Shown: positions 46,501-53,760 of the stretch, in pieces
Layout of the letters: the number at the start of each line of letters is the position of its first letter
Numbering within the stretch: the stretch's first letter is position 1
Source of the DNA: Legionella rubrilucens
Lineage (GTDB): Bacteria > Pseudomonadota > Gammaproteobacteria > Legionellales > Legionellaceae
Direction: 5' to 3'
DNA: 64,000 nt
NCBI RefSeq assembly: GCF_001468125.1
Contig: NZ_LNYT01000020.1
Span: 663,624 to 727,623, forward strand
Notes under the pieces: generated by a model
Databases searched by the model: none
Seen by the model: only the letters and a program-made list of their open reading frames with translations
What the model was told of the DNA's origin: nothing
Translations under genes and position numbers: made by a program

Positions 46501-47020
46501 CAGGGAAATCAAAAACAGCGTGACAGGGCTTCAGGCTGTGGGGACGTGTGGACTGATTTTTGAAGCGGAAGCCGGGGAAGGCAAGAGCCGTATGGCCATG
46601 GAGTTTTTGAAGTCAAGAAACATCAGTCCAGCCAATCCCGATGGGGTCAACACCAAAGACAATTATTATTATCTCACGCCGACGGATCCAGCGACCATGG
46701 AAAAGCGGTTGGTCAAGGCTTTCCATGAGGGGGCTGTTGTCGTGATTGATGAAATGAATTCCTTACCCCTGGAGCGGGTGCTTAACGCGTTGCTTTCAGG
46801 TGTTGATTTGGAAGGAAAACCGGCAGCAAATCCGGGTTTTTTTGTGATCGGTACACAAAATCCCATCCACTATGGTAAACGGCAGGCCTTATCTGATGCG
46901 CTGCTTAATCGGTTTCAGAAAGTGAATCTTAAGCCTTATACAAAAGACGATTTGGTTTTAATCAAAAGTCAGCTTCTCGGGAGCAGTAAAAAGGCCATGC
47001 AGGAAGTGGATGAATTTTAG
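40526..47020 (+). CDS. Giant LRR / transglutaminase-like / tandem AAA+ protein, candidate effector
   Basis: This 2,164-residue protein combines four domain types. Residues about 233-712 are irregular leucine-rich repeats (for example CPHLKHLGFSDYTF and LTYLNLSLTSIED). A low-complexity Ser/Lys linker follows, then a transglutaminase-like protease fold with the triad C1012 (GVCRHRTWAFMALA), H1038 (CHAYIEV) and D1053 (VDLGG). A first AAA+ module has Walker A GASGVGKT (K1742) and Walker B LFIDEAN (D1783, E1784). A second, MoxR/midasin-like module has EAEAGEGKS (K2020), VVVIDEMN (D2075, E2076) and GTQNP with ALLNRFQ (sensor/arginine-finger region). No signal peptide is seen. The ribosome site is weak; MTHDLDLP further in is an alternative start. 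The mix is eukaryote-like and suggests a Dot/Icm effector, but function is unknown. It is a single-gene unit. Confidence 0.85.
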   Translation: MHNKLFHHLGLMYSVSSATTSQRHTSTMTHDLDLPRLLQGKKDCWRLPKAISQLKKKKIILTRTENKTQAFEQDAILLWTALLNQGYELYAYTETLIPIRTQADLVRLLPQTLPPSHRMMRQLADANISRDEAFVANPRQVEKLMHSFPKKIWQKKTSDPWYQSVNAMDIKDAYAFLDKSEPIHVTIDSKAGLEAWQSKENQSVRQSILKGNVFILLKYNKTIGSSLMQESGLLGTINGLIINETQENLPFNKLLSLIKTCPHLKHLGFSDYTFQSGELAQLINACPRLTGLNLGLANLEKGFTQQLEKHAMKNLTYLNLSLTSIEDDDYVRLIHQASNLTELLSPPVSQMTSPEAVVHQFSPKTVANLESYQPKLKKGKLIHYLNHPGMMESDTFGFKSFMPSSLFSLTEDRWRFVMQRMPRLEHLKIDPNFSPGDTFFSELGEFPSLTHLEVTQSNRLGQGLTNESIGLLLGHCPQLRSLQIESNALIDNVTAGLHQKGLTHLIYLDLAGPVSESGLASLLNASSQLMMLTVRHIEAEKGDFLSYLNPESLACLRVLNIACDGNDNLFIPLLNQARQLTELNFELVVNVPLTYITKLVQNDLLQRLSLKGVTNHKDATLDIFLQKFPAITQLSLTNCSFDSKNGFTFPESPALENLKELVIAKSYITNDVLAAILNRCKQLTTLSIDPSSSNQLTEDLLFMLDAEALDRVYTRFPALVKSLRKSENYFNNQSKMEGGSLEINEYSSQYSTSGHSTSSHFPDKAQHTLRGKNKPSKEIDKNTGLKNVDVSTSQVFYYKPDSKYLLPDHYRNQVFPKLQRKGQVKLVETNDKQFKAVKVDRVDDLKSVYFSQYETNLTYYLGKQIVSGETALPSLSPSDRLVGFETNPKVDVEIVYCEEENLYYVRPKDPSKTILTVTYLIQSDYYYEMTQPAPALDKVNPEDILALQQVMFDENGDYLDTPALKKIRSYPYEQRRNVLMAFCQFDLNDLKGNTNSSVAILNSIIHERQGVCRHRTWAFMALADVLNLEARAIYNDCHAYIEVKEQGGWRRVDLGGAPVNQKIETLETSKPKSRAMPAKEQNNNNPAIVPKKAVSLDNNKYRTWDTLRSTATNYSHYADELLKAGAQLPDGLQTILCTLKSNQIESVHAALYQRVIEKKNRCFYINSLDDISEFSCVIDNATGDYHRVDSPVMRFVKEAKPGDVLCINWSNFEAQHVGYNSIMDKIRTLNGVKLPEGLTVIGVLPEGQAMGEDFYSRFRVKSQCSAALKGEPPTPAAVSTLTKEQENWAKIDFFGEDWESELKGQFQIQGERYQFLESELVAALKGNKPGLILRNAPWHDEAFRLFMREINLNRKITINGKDYAIPEHFQFIRLDVPYDYGLAKYTIENKASSPPVKQQWVLNAYTVNHLFKHYRVEKEGLVELPGLLAAYKNKTLPLHVTDTLSKEQWARIIMEAGKQNTSLYITCSPDVTIPAEMKTSQTAVKFSVDEEKPECKSAVIVTNDIHFAEKQLDWKDPLVIPVDEHTTYADLIENIAIRDGDNGKKRFNHQIGAIPSHADRSIVLKGRLSPVLARQIESLFLPDGYMILNGDRIKAPKNKLVLITDDVNPFPTARTSDLRYTQEAYWQALKKDYPDEVERLIPVCREYCKLSGSRPFDYIQWVTMLAFMKTHPESNPLKQILRLEKTYQANKAFAEMAWGTAFDKKVKSDAVLPIMEKRREKLFSHLHVSPYVFIVGASGVGKTTFIQQELKKAHGEDYALFTGLDKLSAWLQSDKEHNYLFIDEANLLAPGVLDRFEGLFSNPPSVLDGDLKPVSKKHQVIFAGNFGYFADRERHRFLADRGHVITFKELPDGFLTKHIIAPVAKPLFKDDPTPIFNEVFLKAYHRVNSQFPDKHPVTARNLQMMVLRASQSHLKTGDMKTAACLAVYDEISGMMNREHRKALQEWLAENFGVSVKQVKAELKKQTQFKNDAFLMTKKRINPLRILNDAFNIREIKNSVTGLQAVGTCGLIFEAEAGEGKSRMAMEFLKSRNISPANPDGVNTKDNYYYLTPTDPATMEKRLVKAFHEGAVVVIDEMNSLPLERVLNALLSGVDLEGKPAANPGFFVIGTQNPIHYGKRQALSDALLNRFQKVNLKPYTKDDLVLIKSQLLGSSKKAMQEVDEF

Positions 47021-47104
47021 CGGCAAGAGAGTATGCGCTGAAAGAGGGATTATCACCGGCTCCCACTCCCCGCGATTTATTCAGCTAAACCGCGCATCCG
47101 GGTT

Positions 47105-47575
47105 TTAAGTTGCAGCCAGCAGAACCATCAGCTTAACGACCCCGGGGGTTTCGGTTTTATCCATATGAACTTGTTTGAGCGTCACCGTGTAGTTGTTGTT
47201 TAAGGTCCACAACCAGCGAAGGATCGCCGCATAAGGGACCTGTTCAAAACTCAGCTGGATATCGCCGACGCCGGTTTGTTCGAGCTGGTAGGGGAATGGG
47301 CTGAAGGTCTTGTTGCTTAATTGCGAGGCGATGACGGACAGTAATTTGCTGTTATCAATGGCCTTAAGGGATTGGCGTTGCCCACCTTGCCGCTTTATCC
47401 CCTGCATCCACACCAGGGTTTCGCTTTTTTCTTTTAATTGTTGTGTGTGGGTGCTTACCGCAGTCGTCAGTGGGGAATAAATGAATAAATAAAAACCATA
47501 CACCATCACCGACAGGGCGGCAATCACGACCATCCAGCGTTCGCGTTCGTTTAAATTCTGCCAGTAAGCAATCAC
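47105..47575 (-). CDS. gspM: Type II secretion protein GspM (LspM)
   Basis: GspM is an inner-membrane assembly-platform protein that binds GspL. The 156-residue protein has an N-terminal cytoplasmic stretch (YWQNLNERERWMVVIAAL), one membrane helix and a periplasmic ferredoxin-like domain containing SNKTFSPFPYQLEQTG. It overlaps gspL by 4 bases. Legionella carries lspLM apart from its other type II genes, and this arrangement agrees. Confidence 0.9.
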   Translation of the reverse strand: MIAYWQNLNERERWMVVIAALSVMVYGFYLFIYSPLTTAVSTHTQQLKEKSETLVWMQGIKRQGGQRQSLKAIDNSKLLSVIASQLSNKTFSPFPYQLEQTGVGDIQLSFEQVPYAAILRWLWTLNNNYTVTLKQVHMDKTETPGVVKLMVLLAAT

Positions 47576-48714
47576 AGAGTAAGCTCCAGGGTACTGACCA
47601 CTTTGTCCTCGACCGTCGAGGCCTGGTTTTGTTTTACTGCTACTTTGTCGCTTTTCAGACGGTTTTGCAAGGCTTCAAGGCTTGCGAAGTCGCTGGTGGA
47701 TAAACTGACCTGCAGGGTTTTAGTCTGAAAACGCAATTGATCAATCTGAATGGTTGATGCGTTGGTTGCGGCTGCGAATTTATTAAGCAGCACAAAGAAG
47801 GGCTGATCCTGGGTGCCCTGATTGCTTTTTAAATACTGGGTGATACGAAAGCGCGGACTAATCACCTGTTTTGCCTCTGGGAAAAACTGCCGGTAAATCA
47901 CAGCAATCTGGCTGTCGATGGCCGCGATTTTATTGTTTAATTCCTGAAGCTTAATCCAGTTGACGGCGATAAGGCTCGTTACCCAGAGGAGAACCATGGC
48001 CGCTGCGGCAATCAGCCAGTGTTTCAGGCTGGCTTTGGCTGAGCCGTATGTCAGGGATCCCTGGCCCAGATCAAAGGGTTTGTTTTGTAATAAGCGCCCA
48101 GCCAGCCACTCATGCGACTCTTTGTCAGTCGCCAAGGCATGGGCAGGAATGCGCTCAGCCGGAGTGTCGGTAAAAAAATAGACCTTTTGTTCGCTCTCTT
48201 CAGGCAGGAGGTCTTGCAAATCCTTCGTCAATGCGCCACGAAAAGGGTCGCTGTGAATTAATGAATACTCGGGTAGAATACAGGCTTCGTGGGGGTTTAA
48301 GGCAAACCAGTCCACGGTTAATGCGTCAAAGTCAATGCCGTTGTCCTTAAGACGCCCAATGATGTCCTGAAGGTAGGTCCTGTCACTGACCACCACCAGA
48401 TAATGGCCTTCGCTGTAGTATTGGCGGTCAAAGGCAAAATGCAATTCATCGACATTCTGAGCCAATTGATCTTCCAGGGCATAAGGCAGGGCGGCTCTGG
48501 CTTTCTTGTCGCCAAGCCAGGGCAATTGCACGGAATGGAAGGTAAAATGCGTGGCCGGAAGCACCACGACGGTTTTTGTACCGCTTTGCAGTTGGCGTAT
48601 GTCTTCAAAACGACGCAAAGCGCGGCCTTGAGCAACCTGATTATCCTGCTCGATAACCACGCTGACACACCCTTCATCCGTTAATGACTCAGCAAAGAGA
48701 AATGTGGTAGCCAC
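47572..48714 (-). CDS. gspL: Type II secretion protein GspL (LspL)
   Basis: GspL recruits the GspE ATPase to the inner membrane. The actin-like cytoplasmic domain (about 1-235) includes VVVLPATHFTFHSVQLPWLGD and ALPYALEDQLAQNVDELHFAF, both typical of the family. A membrane helix (about 240-260) and a periplasmic domain follow. The start is GTG at 48714 with AAGGA seven bases upstream. mltB lies immediately upstream on the same strand. Confidence 0.92.
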   Translation of the reverse strand: MATTFLFAESLTDEGCVSVVIEQDNQVAQGRALRRFEDIRQLQSGTKTVVVLPATHFTFHSVQLPWLGDKKARAALPYALEDQLAQNVDELHFAFDRQYYSEGHYLVVVSDRTYLQDIIGRLKDNGIDFDALTVDWFALNPHEACILPEYSLIHSDPFRGALTKDLQDLLPEESEQKVYFFTDTPAERIPAHALATDKESHEWLAGRLLQNKPFDLGQGSLTYGSAKASLKHWLIAAAAMVLLWVTSLIAVNWIKLQELNNKIAAIDSQIAVIYRQFFPEAKQVISPRFRITQYLKSNQGTQDQPFFVLLNKFAAATNASTIQIDQLRFQTKTLQVSLSTSDFASLEALQNRLKSDKVAVKQNQASTVEDKVVSTLELTL

Positions 48715-48782
48715 GCTAACATCCTTGTTTAATGATACGGCCTGTTGCCAAGGGGCAGCAGGTCTTGAGTACCCTGAGTTCC

Positions 48783-49802
48783 TCAGGCATAGGCAAATTG
48801 TTTACCCTTTTGATTCGCTGTCCACTGCGCCTTTAACTGCTGCGACAGCAGGTACACGGCTAACGCGTATTGCGGACTGGAATTGTAACGGGTAATGACA
48901 TAAAAATTGGGATAGGCTAACCAATACTCGGGGCCGGTTTGCGTGGTTAATTCAATTAAGCCGGCTTTCTGCGGTTGATTGAGCGCGGCAGTCAGCGGTT
49001 TGACGCCGGCGGCAGCCAATTGCCTCATGCTGTAAACAGCGCTCCGATAATTGGTATTGATGCGTTTGACGCCATAACCGTTGACTTTGGCCGGCTGCGC
49101 GATGCCCTGATTGTTTTTCCAGCCATGCTTGTGGAAATAATTGGCGATGCTCGCAATGACCGCCTGATCATCGTTCATTAAATCCTTTTTGGGGTTGTTG
49201 GTGAAATCGGCGGCAAAAGTACGGTAACTGCTGGGCATGAATTGTGGTTTGCCCATGGCGCCGGCATAAGAGCCCATGTACTGTGTGGGTTTCACGTGGT
49301 GTTCGCGGCATAACAGTAAGAATTCGCCCAGTTCCTTAGTAAAGAAACGTGAACGTTTGGGGTAATTAAAAGCCAAGGTCGACAGGGCATCGATGACGCG
49401 GTAATTGCCCTGATTTTTACCGTACAGGGTTTCCACACCAATGATGGCGACAATGATGTTGGCAGGAACCCCGTAGTGTTTTTCAGCTTTGGCCAGTGTG
49501 GCCTGATTGGCTTTCCAGAATTCCAGGCCACCCTGCAGACGCTGGGGTGTCAGGAACAGTTGCTTGTAAACATCCCAGGTTTTTTTCTCATAGGGTTTTT
49601 CCATGGATTCAATGATTTGCGGCTGTAACTGCACTTCGCTCATCACAGCTGTCAGTTCCTGGCGGTTAAAGTGGTGTTGTTTAACCATGGTGTTGATAAA
49701 ATTTTGAACGTCTTTGCGTTGCGTAAATGCGCGATCGGCATGGGATAAACCATGGGTTAACAGAGCCAGGAGGGTAAGGCAGAAAGTAGCAAGTCGTCGC
49801 AT
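48783..49802 (-). CDS. mltB: Membrane-bound lytic murein transglycosylase B (MltB)
   Basis: MltB cleaves peptidoglycan glycan strands to anhydro-muropeptides. The start at 49802 (MRRLATFCLTLLALLTHG) has AAAGGG about seven bases upstream and gives a signal peptide; the frame runs further without support. The SLT-type core contains the catalytic Glu in AIIGVETLYGKNQGNYRVID, then GSYAGAMGKPQFMPSSY and FANYFHKHGW-like blocks. The 339-residue product matches the family. No lipobox cysteine follows the signal, so it may be soluble rather than lipid-anchored. It may be cotranscribed with gspL-gspM. Confidence 0.92.
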   Translation of the reverse strand: MRRLATFCLTLLALLTHGLSHADRAFTQRKDVQNFINTMVKQHHFNRQELTAVMSEVQLQPQIIESMEKPYEKKTWDVYKQLFLTPQRLQGGLEFWKANQATLAKAEKHYGVPANIIVAIIGVETLYGKNQGNYRVIDALSTLAFNYPKRSRFFTKELGEFLLLCREHHVKPTQYMGSYAGAMGKPQFMPSSYRTFAADFTNNPKKDLMNDDQAVIASIANYFHKHGWKNNQGIAQPAKVNGYGVKRINTNYRSAVYSMRQLAAAGVKPLTAALNQPQKAGLIELTTQTGPEYWLAYPNFYVITRYNSSPQYALAVYLLSQQLKAQWTANQKGKQFAYA

Positions 49803-50076
49803 GGGGCATCCCTTTAAATGTTTGATCAAAAAAGCCGATTGTAGTAAAAAATTAAAACAACAGCAAATCGAATTGGTCACTTTTGACTAAAAATAATCCG
49901 TTATCTTGGCCAGTACGGGTTAACCAATCCTAGACCCAGTGGATCATCGCTATTTTTACAGCATTTTGCAATCACAGCGATTTTTTCGGAATAAATTGAG
50001 GCATACATGGCTTGAGAGACTTTCTGCCGGACGATTATTGAGCTAAAATGCCCCCTTTTATAAACAGGTTTTCCAC

Positions 50077-51882
50077 TTGAGCGACTTAACTCGAATCCGC
50101 AATTTCTCCATTATTGCCCATATTGACCATGGTAAATCCACATTGGCTGATCGCTTCATACAACTCTGCGGCGGCTTGAGCGACCGGGAAATGGCGGATC
50201 AGGTGCTTGACTCCATGGACATTGAGAGAGAACGGGGGATTACCATCAAGGCCCAGAGCGTCTCCTTAAACTACAAGGCCCGTGATGGCAAAACCTACCT
50301 GTTGAACTTTATTGACACCCCCGGACATGTGGATTTCAGCTATGAAGTATCCCGATCGCTGGCGGCCTGCGAAGGGGCCATTCTGGTTGTCGATGCGGCT
50401 CAGGGTGTGGAAGCCCAGACCGTGGCAGTCTGTTACACAGCCATTGATCAGGAACTCGAAGTCCTTCCCGTGTTGAATAAGATTGATTTGCCGCAGGCTG
50501 AACCCGAGCGGGTTATCGCTGAAATTGAAGACATCATTGGCCTTGAGGCACACGATGCCATTCGTGCCAGCGCGAAAAGCGGGCTGGGTGTGGAGGATGT
50601 GCTTGAAGCCCTGGTAGCGCGTATTCCGCCGCCAGAGGGCAAGATCGAAGCGCCCCTGCAGGCCTTGATCATCGATTCCTGGTTTGACAGTTATCTGGGC
50701 GTCGTGTCGCTTGTCCGTATTATGAACGGGGCCATGCGCAAAGGCGACAAGATGAAAGTCATGTCCACGGGCCGGACTTATGAAATCGATCAGGTCGGTA
50801 TTTTTACACCCAAGCGCACCCGACAGGAGGTGTTGCAGGCCGGCGAAGTGGGCTATGTGGTGGCGGGTATTAAAGACATTCAGGGTGCGCCGGTCGGTGA
50901 TACCTTAACCCTTGAAAAAAATCCTGCCGCAGCGCCGCTTCCCGGGTTTCAACGCGTCAAGCCCCAGGTTTACGCCGGCCTTTTTCCCATCAGTGCCGAT
51001 GATTTCGAAGCCTTTCGCGAAGCCCTGGCCAAATTAAGCCTCAATGACGCTTCACTGTTTTATGAACCCGAATCGTCAGAAGCCTTAGGATTCGGTTTTC
51101 GCTGCGGCTTTTTGGGCATGCTGCACATGGAAATTATCCAGGAACGTCTGGAGAGGGAATACAATCTTGATTTGATTTCAACGGCACCCACCGTGGTGTA
51201 TAAAGTCGTCACCACCAAGGGTGACACGGTGATGATCGATAATCCCTCACAATTGCCGCCAACGCAGCAAATCAAACAAATGTTTGAACCGATTGTCCGC
51301 GCCAACATTTTAGTGCCTCAGGATTATCTGGGGCAGATCATCACCCTTTGCGTCGAGCGTCGCGGCGTGCAGGTTAACATGATGTACAGCGGCCGTCAGG
51401 TGTCGGTGACTTATGATTTGCCCATGAGCGAGGTGGTGTCAGATTTTTTTGATAAATTAAAATCCGTCAGCCGCGGTTATGCGTCACTGGATTATAATTT
51501 CCTGCGTTTTGATGAGGCGGACATGGTCAAAATGGATGTCCTTATCAACAGCGAAAAAGTGGATGCGTTGGCGGTGATTGTCCATCGCGATGCCGCTTAT
51601 ACCCGCGGCAAGGCCCTGGTTGAAAAAATGCGTGAACTCATTCCGCGCCAGATGTTTGATGTCGCTATTCAGGCAGCCCTTGGCAACCACATCATTGCCC
51701 GCCAGACGGTGAAAGCCCTGCGTAAGAACGTAACGGCCAAATGTTATGGGGGTGATGTAACCCGTAAGCGTAAACTGTTGGAGAAACAGAAAGCCGGTAA
51801 AAAGCGCATGAAGCAGGTAGGCCATGTGGAAATCCCACAGGAAGCGTTCATGGCTGTGTTCCAAACCGACAGGAAAAAATAA
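50077..51882 (+). CDS. lepA: Elongation factor 4 (LepA)
   Basis: LepA is a ribosome-binding translational GTPase thought to aid 30S assembly or back-translocation. The start is a TTG giving [20 protein letters not shown], where the family starts. G1 is [10 protein letters not shown]3 DTPGHVDF and G4 NKIDLP. The C-terminal unique domain includes [19 protein letters not shown] and [15 protein letters not shown]. Length 601 is standard. lepB follows 35 bases later in the usual order. Confidence 0.97.
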   Translation: MSDLTRIRNFSIIAHIDHGKSTLADRFIQLCGGLSDREMADQVLDSMDIERERGITIKAQSVSLNYKARDGKTYLLNFIDTPGHVDFSYEVSRSLAACEGAILVVDAAQGVEAQTVAVCYTAIDQELEVLPVLNKIDLPQAEPERVIAEIEDIIGLEAHDAIRASAKSGLGVEDVLEALVARIPPPEGKIEAPLQALIIDSWFDSYLGVVSLVRIMNGAMRKGDKMKVMSTGRTYEIDQVGIFTPKRTRQEVLQAGEVGYVVAGIKDIQGAPVGDTLTLEKNPAAAPLPGFQRVKPQVYAGLFPISADDFEAFREALAKLSLNDASLFYEPESSEALGFGFRCGFLGMLHMEIIQERLEREYNLDLISTAPTVVYKVVTTKGDTVMIDNPSQLPPTQQIKQMFEPIVRANILVPQDYLGQIITLCVERRGVQVNMMYSGRQVSVTYDLPMSEVVSDFFDKLKSVSRGYASLDYNFLRFDEADMVKMDVLINSEKVDALAVIVHRDAAYTRGKALVEKMRELIPRQMFDVAIQAALGNHIIARQTVKALRKNVTAKCYGGDVTRKRKLLEKQKAGKKRMKQVGHVEIPQEAFMAVFQTDRKK

Positions 51883-51917
51883 TTGAAGGCCGCAATTGAT
51901 TTTATAGGAAATCCAAC

Positions 51918-52673
51918 ATGAATTTTGCTTTATTGCTAGTTGTTTTATCCGCTGTATCCGGGTTCATCTATTTATTGGATATTCTTTTTTGGGCAAAAAA
52001 GCGGGAACCGGATGAGCAACCTGGAAAAATCATTGAGTATTCCCGCTCCTTTTTTCCAGTCTTTTTTATCGTGCTTCTTTTGCGATCGTTTTTAGTTGAA
52101 CCCTTCCGCATTCCTTCCGGTTCTTTGGAACCCACGTTGCTGGTGGGGGATTTTCTGGCCGTGAATAAATTTGCCTATGGCCTCCGTTTGCCGGTCTGGG
52201 AAAAGAAAATTATCCCCATTGCCAATCCTAAAACCGGCGAAATCGCCGTCTTTCGCTGGCCGCCCAATCCAAGCTATGATTATATAAAGCGGGTTATTGG
52301 TGTTCCGGGTGATAAAGTCAGTTATCGTAATAAGGTACTCTACATTAATGGTCAGGAGGCCAGGCAGAAATTCATCGAGTACACAACGGATGAGAGCTCC
52401 GGTAAGGCCGTGGCGCGGTACAGTGAGAATTTAAACGGTGTTGAGCATGATATTTATGTTCGCCCGGATATCCCGGCATCCGATTTTGAAATTGAAGTAC
52501 CGCCGGGTTATTATTTCATGATGGGCGATAACCGTGACGACAGTGCGGACAGCCGCTTCTGGGGGTTTGTTGAAGACCAATACCTGCGCGGCAAGGCCTT
52601 TTTTGTGTGGATGAGCTGGAATGGTAAAACCGACAGTCTGCGTTGGTCTAAAATAGGGCGTTTTATTCATTAA
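51918..52673 (+). CDS. lepB: Signal peptidase I (LepB)
   Basis: LepB removes signal peptides from exported proteins. Two N-terminal membrane segments precede the catalytic domain with the nucleophile Ser in RIPSGSLEPTLLVGD and the general-base Lys in YDYIKRVIGVPGD. The GDNRDDSADSRFWG box is complete. The 251-residue length is usual. It forms a unit with lepA, the DUF4845 gene and rnc. Confidence 0.97.
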   Translation: MNFALLLVVLSAVSGFIYLLDILFWAKKREPDEQPGKIIEYSRSFFPVFFIVLLLRSFLVEPFRIPSGSLEPTLLVGDFLAVNKFAYGLRLPVWEKKIIPIANPKTGEIAVFRWPPNPSYDYIKRVIGVPGDKVSYRNKVLYINGQEARQKFIEYTTDESSGKAVARYSENLNGVEHDIYVRPDIPASDFEIEVPPGYYFMMGDNRDDSADSRFWGFVEDQYLRGKAFFVWMSWNGKTDSLRWSKIGRFIH

Positions 52674-52690
52674 TCAAGGAAGGAATCAGG

Positions 52691-53080
52691 ATGCGTAAAC
52701 AACAGGGACTCACGTTAATCGGTATGTTGTTCACGGTTATTGTCGTTTGTATCGCCGGTCTGGTCATTATGCGGGTCGTTCCGGTCTACATTCAGCATTT
52801 TGAGGTCAAACGCTCCATCAGTGCGCTTGAAAACATTGATGCGGCGGAATTCAGCACGGACACGGCGGCCAATGCGATGGTTTTACGCAAGCGTCTGGCG
52901 AACCAGTTCACCATCAATGGCCTGGATGATATCAAACTGGATGAGGTCAACATTGTTCCCGACGGCCGGGGCAATTTTAACATTAACGTCAAATACACGG
53001 TGGTCAGACCCTTGTTTTATAACATCAGTCTGATGTTCAATTTTGACGAGACCAAAGAGGTTAATATTGGTAAAAAGTGA
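52691..53080 (+). CDS. DUF4845 membrane protein
   Basis: The 129-residue protein has a short N-terminal pilin-like segment (MRKQQGLTLIGMLFTVIVV), one membrane helix and a periplasmic domain with VVPVYIQHFEVKRSI, typical of DUF4845. Such genes lie between lepB and rnc in many Gammaproteobacteria; the role is unknown. The rnc start lies 14 bases inside its 3' end. Confidence 0.85.
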   Translation: MRKQQGLTLIGMLFTVIVVCIAGLVIMRVVPVYIQHFEVKRSISALENIDAAEFSTDTAANAMVLRKRLANQFTINGLDDIKLDEVNIVPDGRGNFNINVKYTVVRPLFYNISLMFNFDETKEVNIGKK

Positions 53081-53750
53081 TTTACAGCGCCTTTGCAGGC
53101 GCCTGGGTTATGAATTTAAAAGCATTCATCACTTAAAGCGGGCCTTAACTCACTGCAGCATGGGCAGTGAAAACAATGAACGCTATGAATTTCTGGGCGA
53201 TTCCATTCTCAGTTTCATTATTGCCGATGCTCTGTTTCAATTATTTCCCGATTGCAGCGAAGGTAAACTAAGCCGCCTCCGCGCGTTTTTAGTCAAAGGC
53301 GAAATGCTGGCTGAGATTGCCATGGAACTTGAGCTTGGCGATTACCTTTATCTTGGACAGGGCGAATTAAAAAGCGGCGGTTTCAGAAGGGCATCCACAT
53401 TAGCCGATGCCCTGGAAGCGCTAATCGCCGCGGTGTACCTCGATGGTGGTATTGACGCCAGCCGCCAGATGATTCACCACCTGTTTAAAAGCCGTTTGCA
53501 GGACGAAAGCCTGCATGACAATTTAAAAGACGCAAAAACCTTGTTGCAAGAGTATCTTCAATCGCAAAAAATGCCGCTCCCGGAATACCTGCTTGATAAA
53601 ACGGAAGGGGAAGAACATGATCAGGTTTTTTATATCACCTGCAAAGTGCAGGGCGTGAACGCAATGACCCAGGGCGTTGGCGCTAGCCGACGTAAAGCTG
53701 AGCAGATTGCAGCCCGATTATTGTTTCAACAGTTAAAAAACAAGCCCTGA
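53067..53750 (+). CDS. rnc: Ribonuclease III
   Basis: RNase III cuts double-stranded RNA in rRNA and mRNA processing. The start is TTG at 53067, chosen because AAAGAGG sits six bases upstream; the frame extends to 53043. The catalytic signature is NERYEFLGDSILSFI, with the second acidic site in DALEALIAAVYLDGG. A dsRNA-binding domain ends the protein with GVGASRRKAEQIAARLLF. The 227-residue product is normal. era, often next in this operon, is absent; a terminator and convergent gene follow. Confidence 0.95.
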   Translation: MVKSDLQRLCRRLGYEFKSIHHLKRALTHCSMGSENNERYEFLGDSILSFIIADALFQLFPDCSEGKLSRLRAFLVKGEMLAEIAMELELGDYLYLGQGELKSGGFRRASTLADALEALIAAVYLDGGIDASRQMIHHLFKSRLQDESLHDNLKDAKTLLQEYLQSQKMPLPEYLLDKTEGEEHDQVFYITCKVQGVNAMTQGVGASRRKAEQIAARLLFQQLKNKP

Positions 53751-53760
53751 TTCAGGGCTT
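53736..53760 (-). terminator. Terminator of the ABC-F gene overlapping the rnc stop
   Basis: AAGCCCTGA and TCAGGGCTT form a 9-bp inverted repeat around one base. On the minus strand it is followed by GTTTTTTAAC, so it ends the convergent ABC-F gene. The stem includes both genes' stop codons. Confidence 0.75.
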
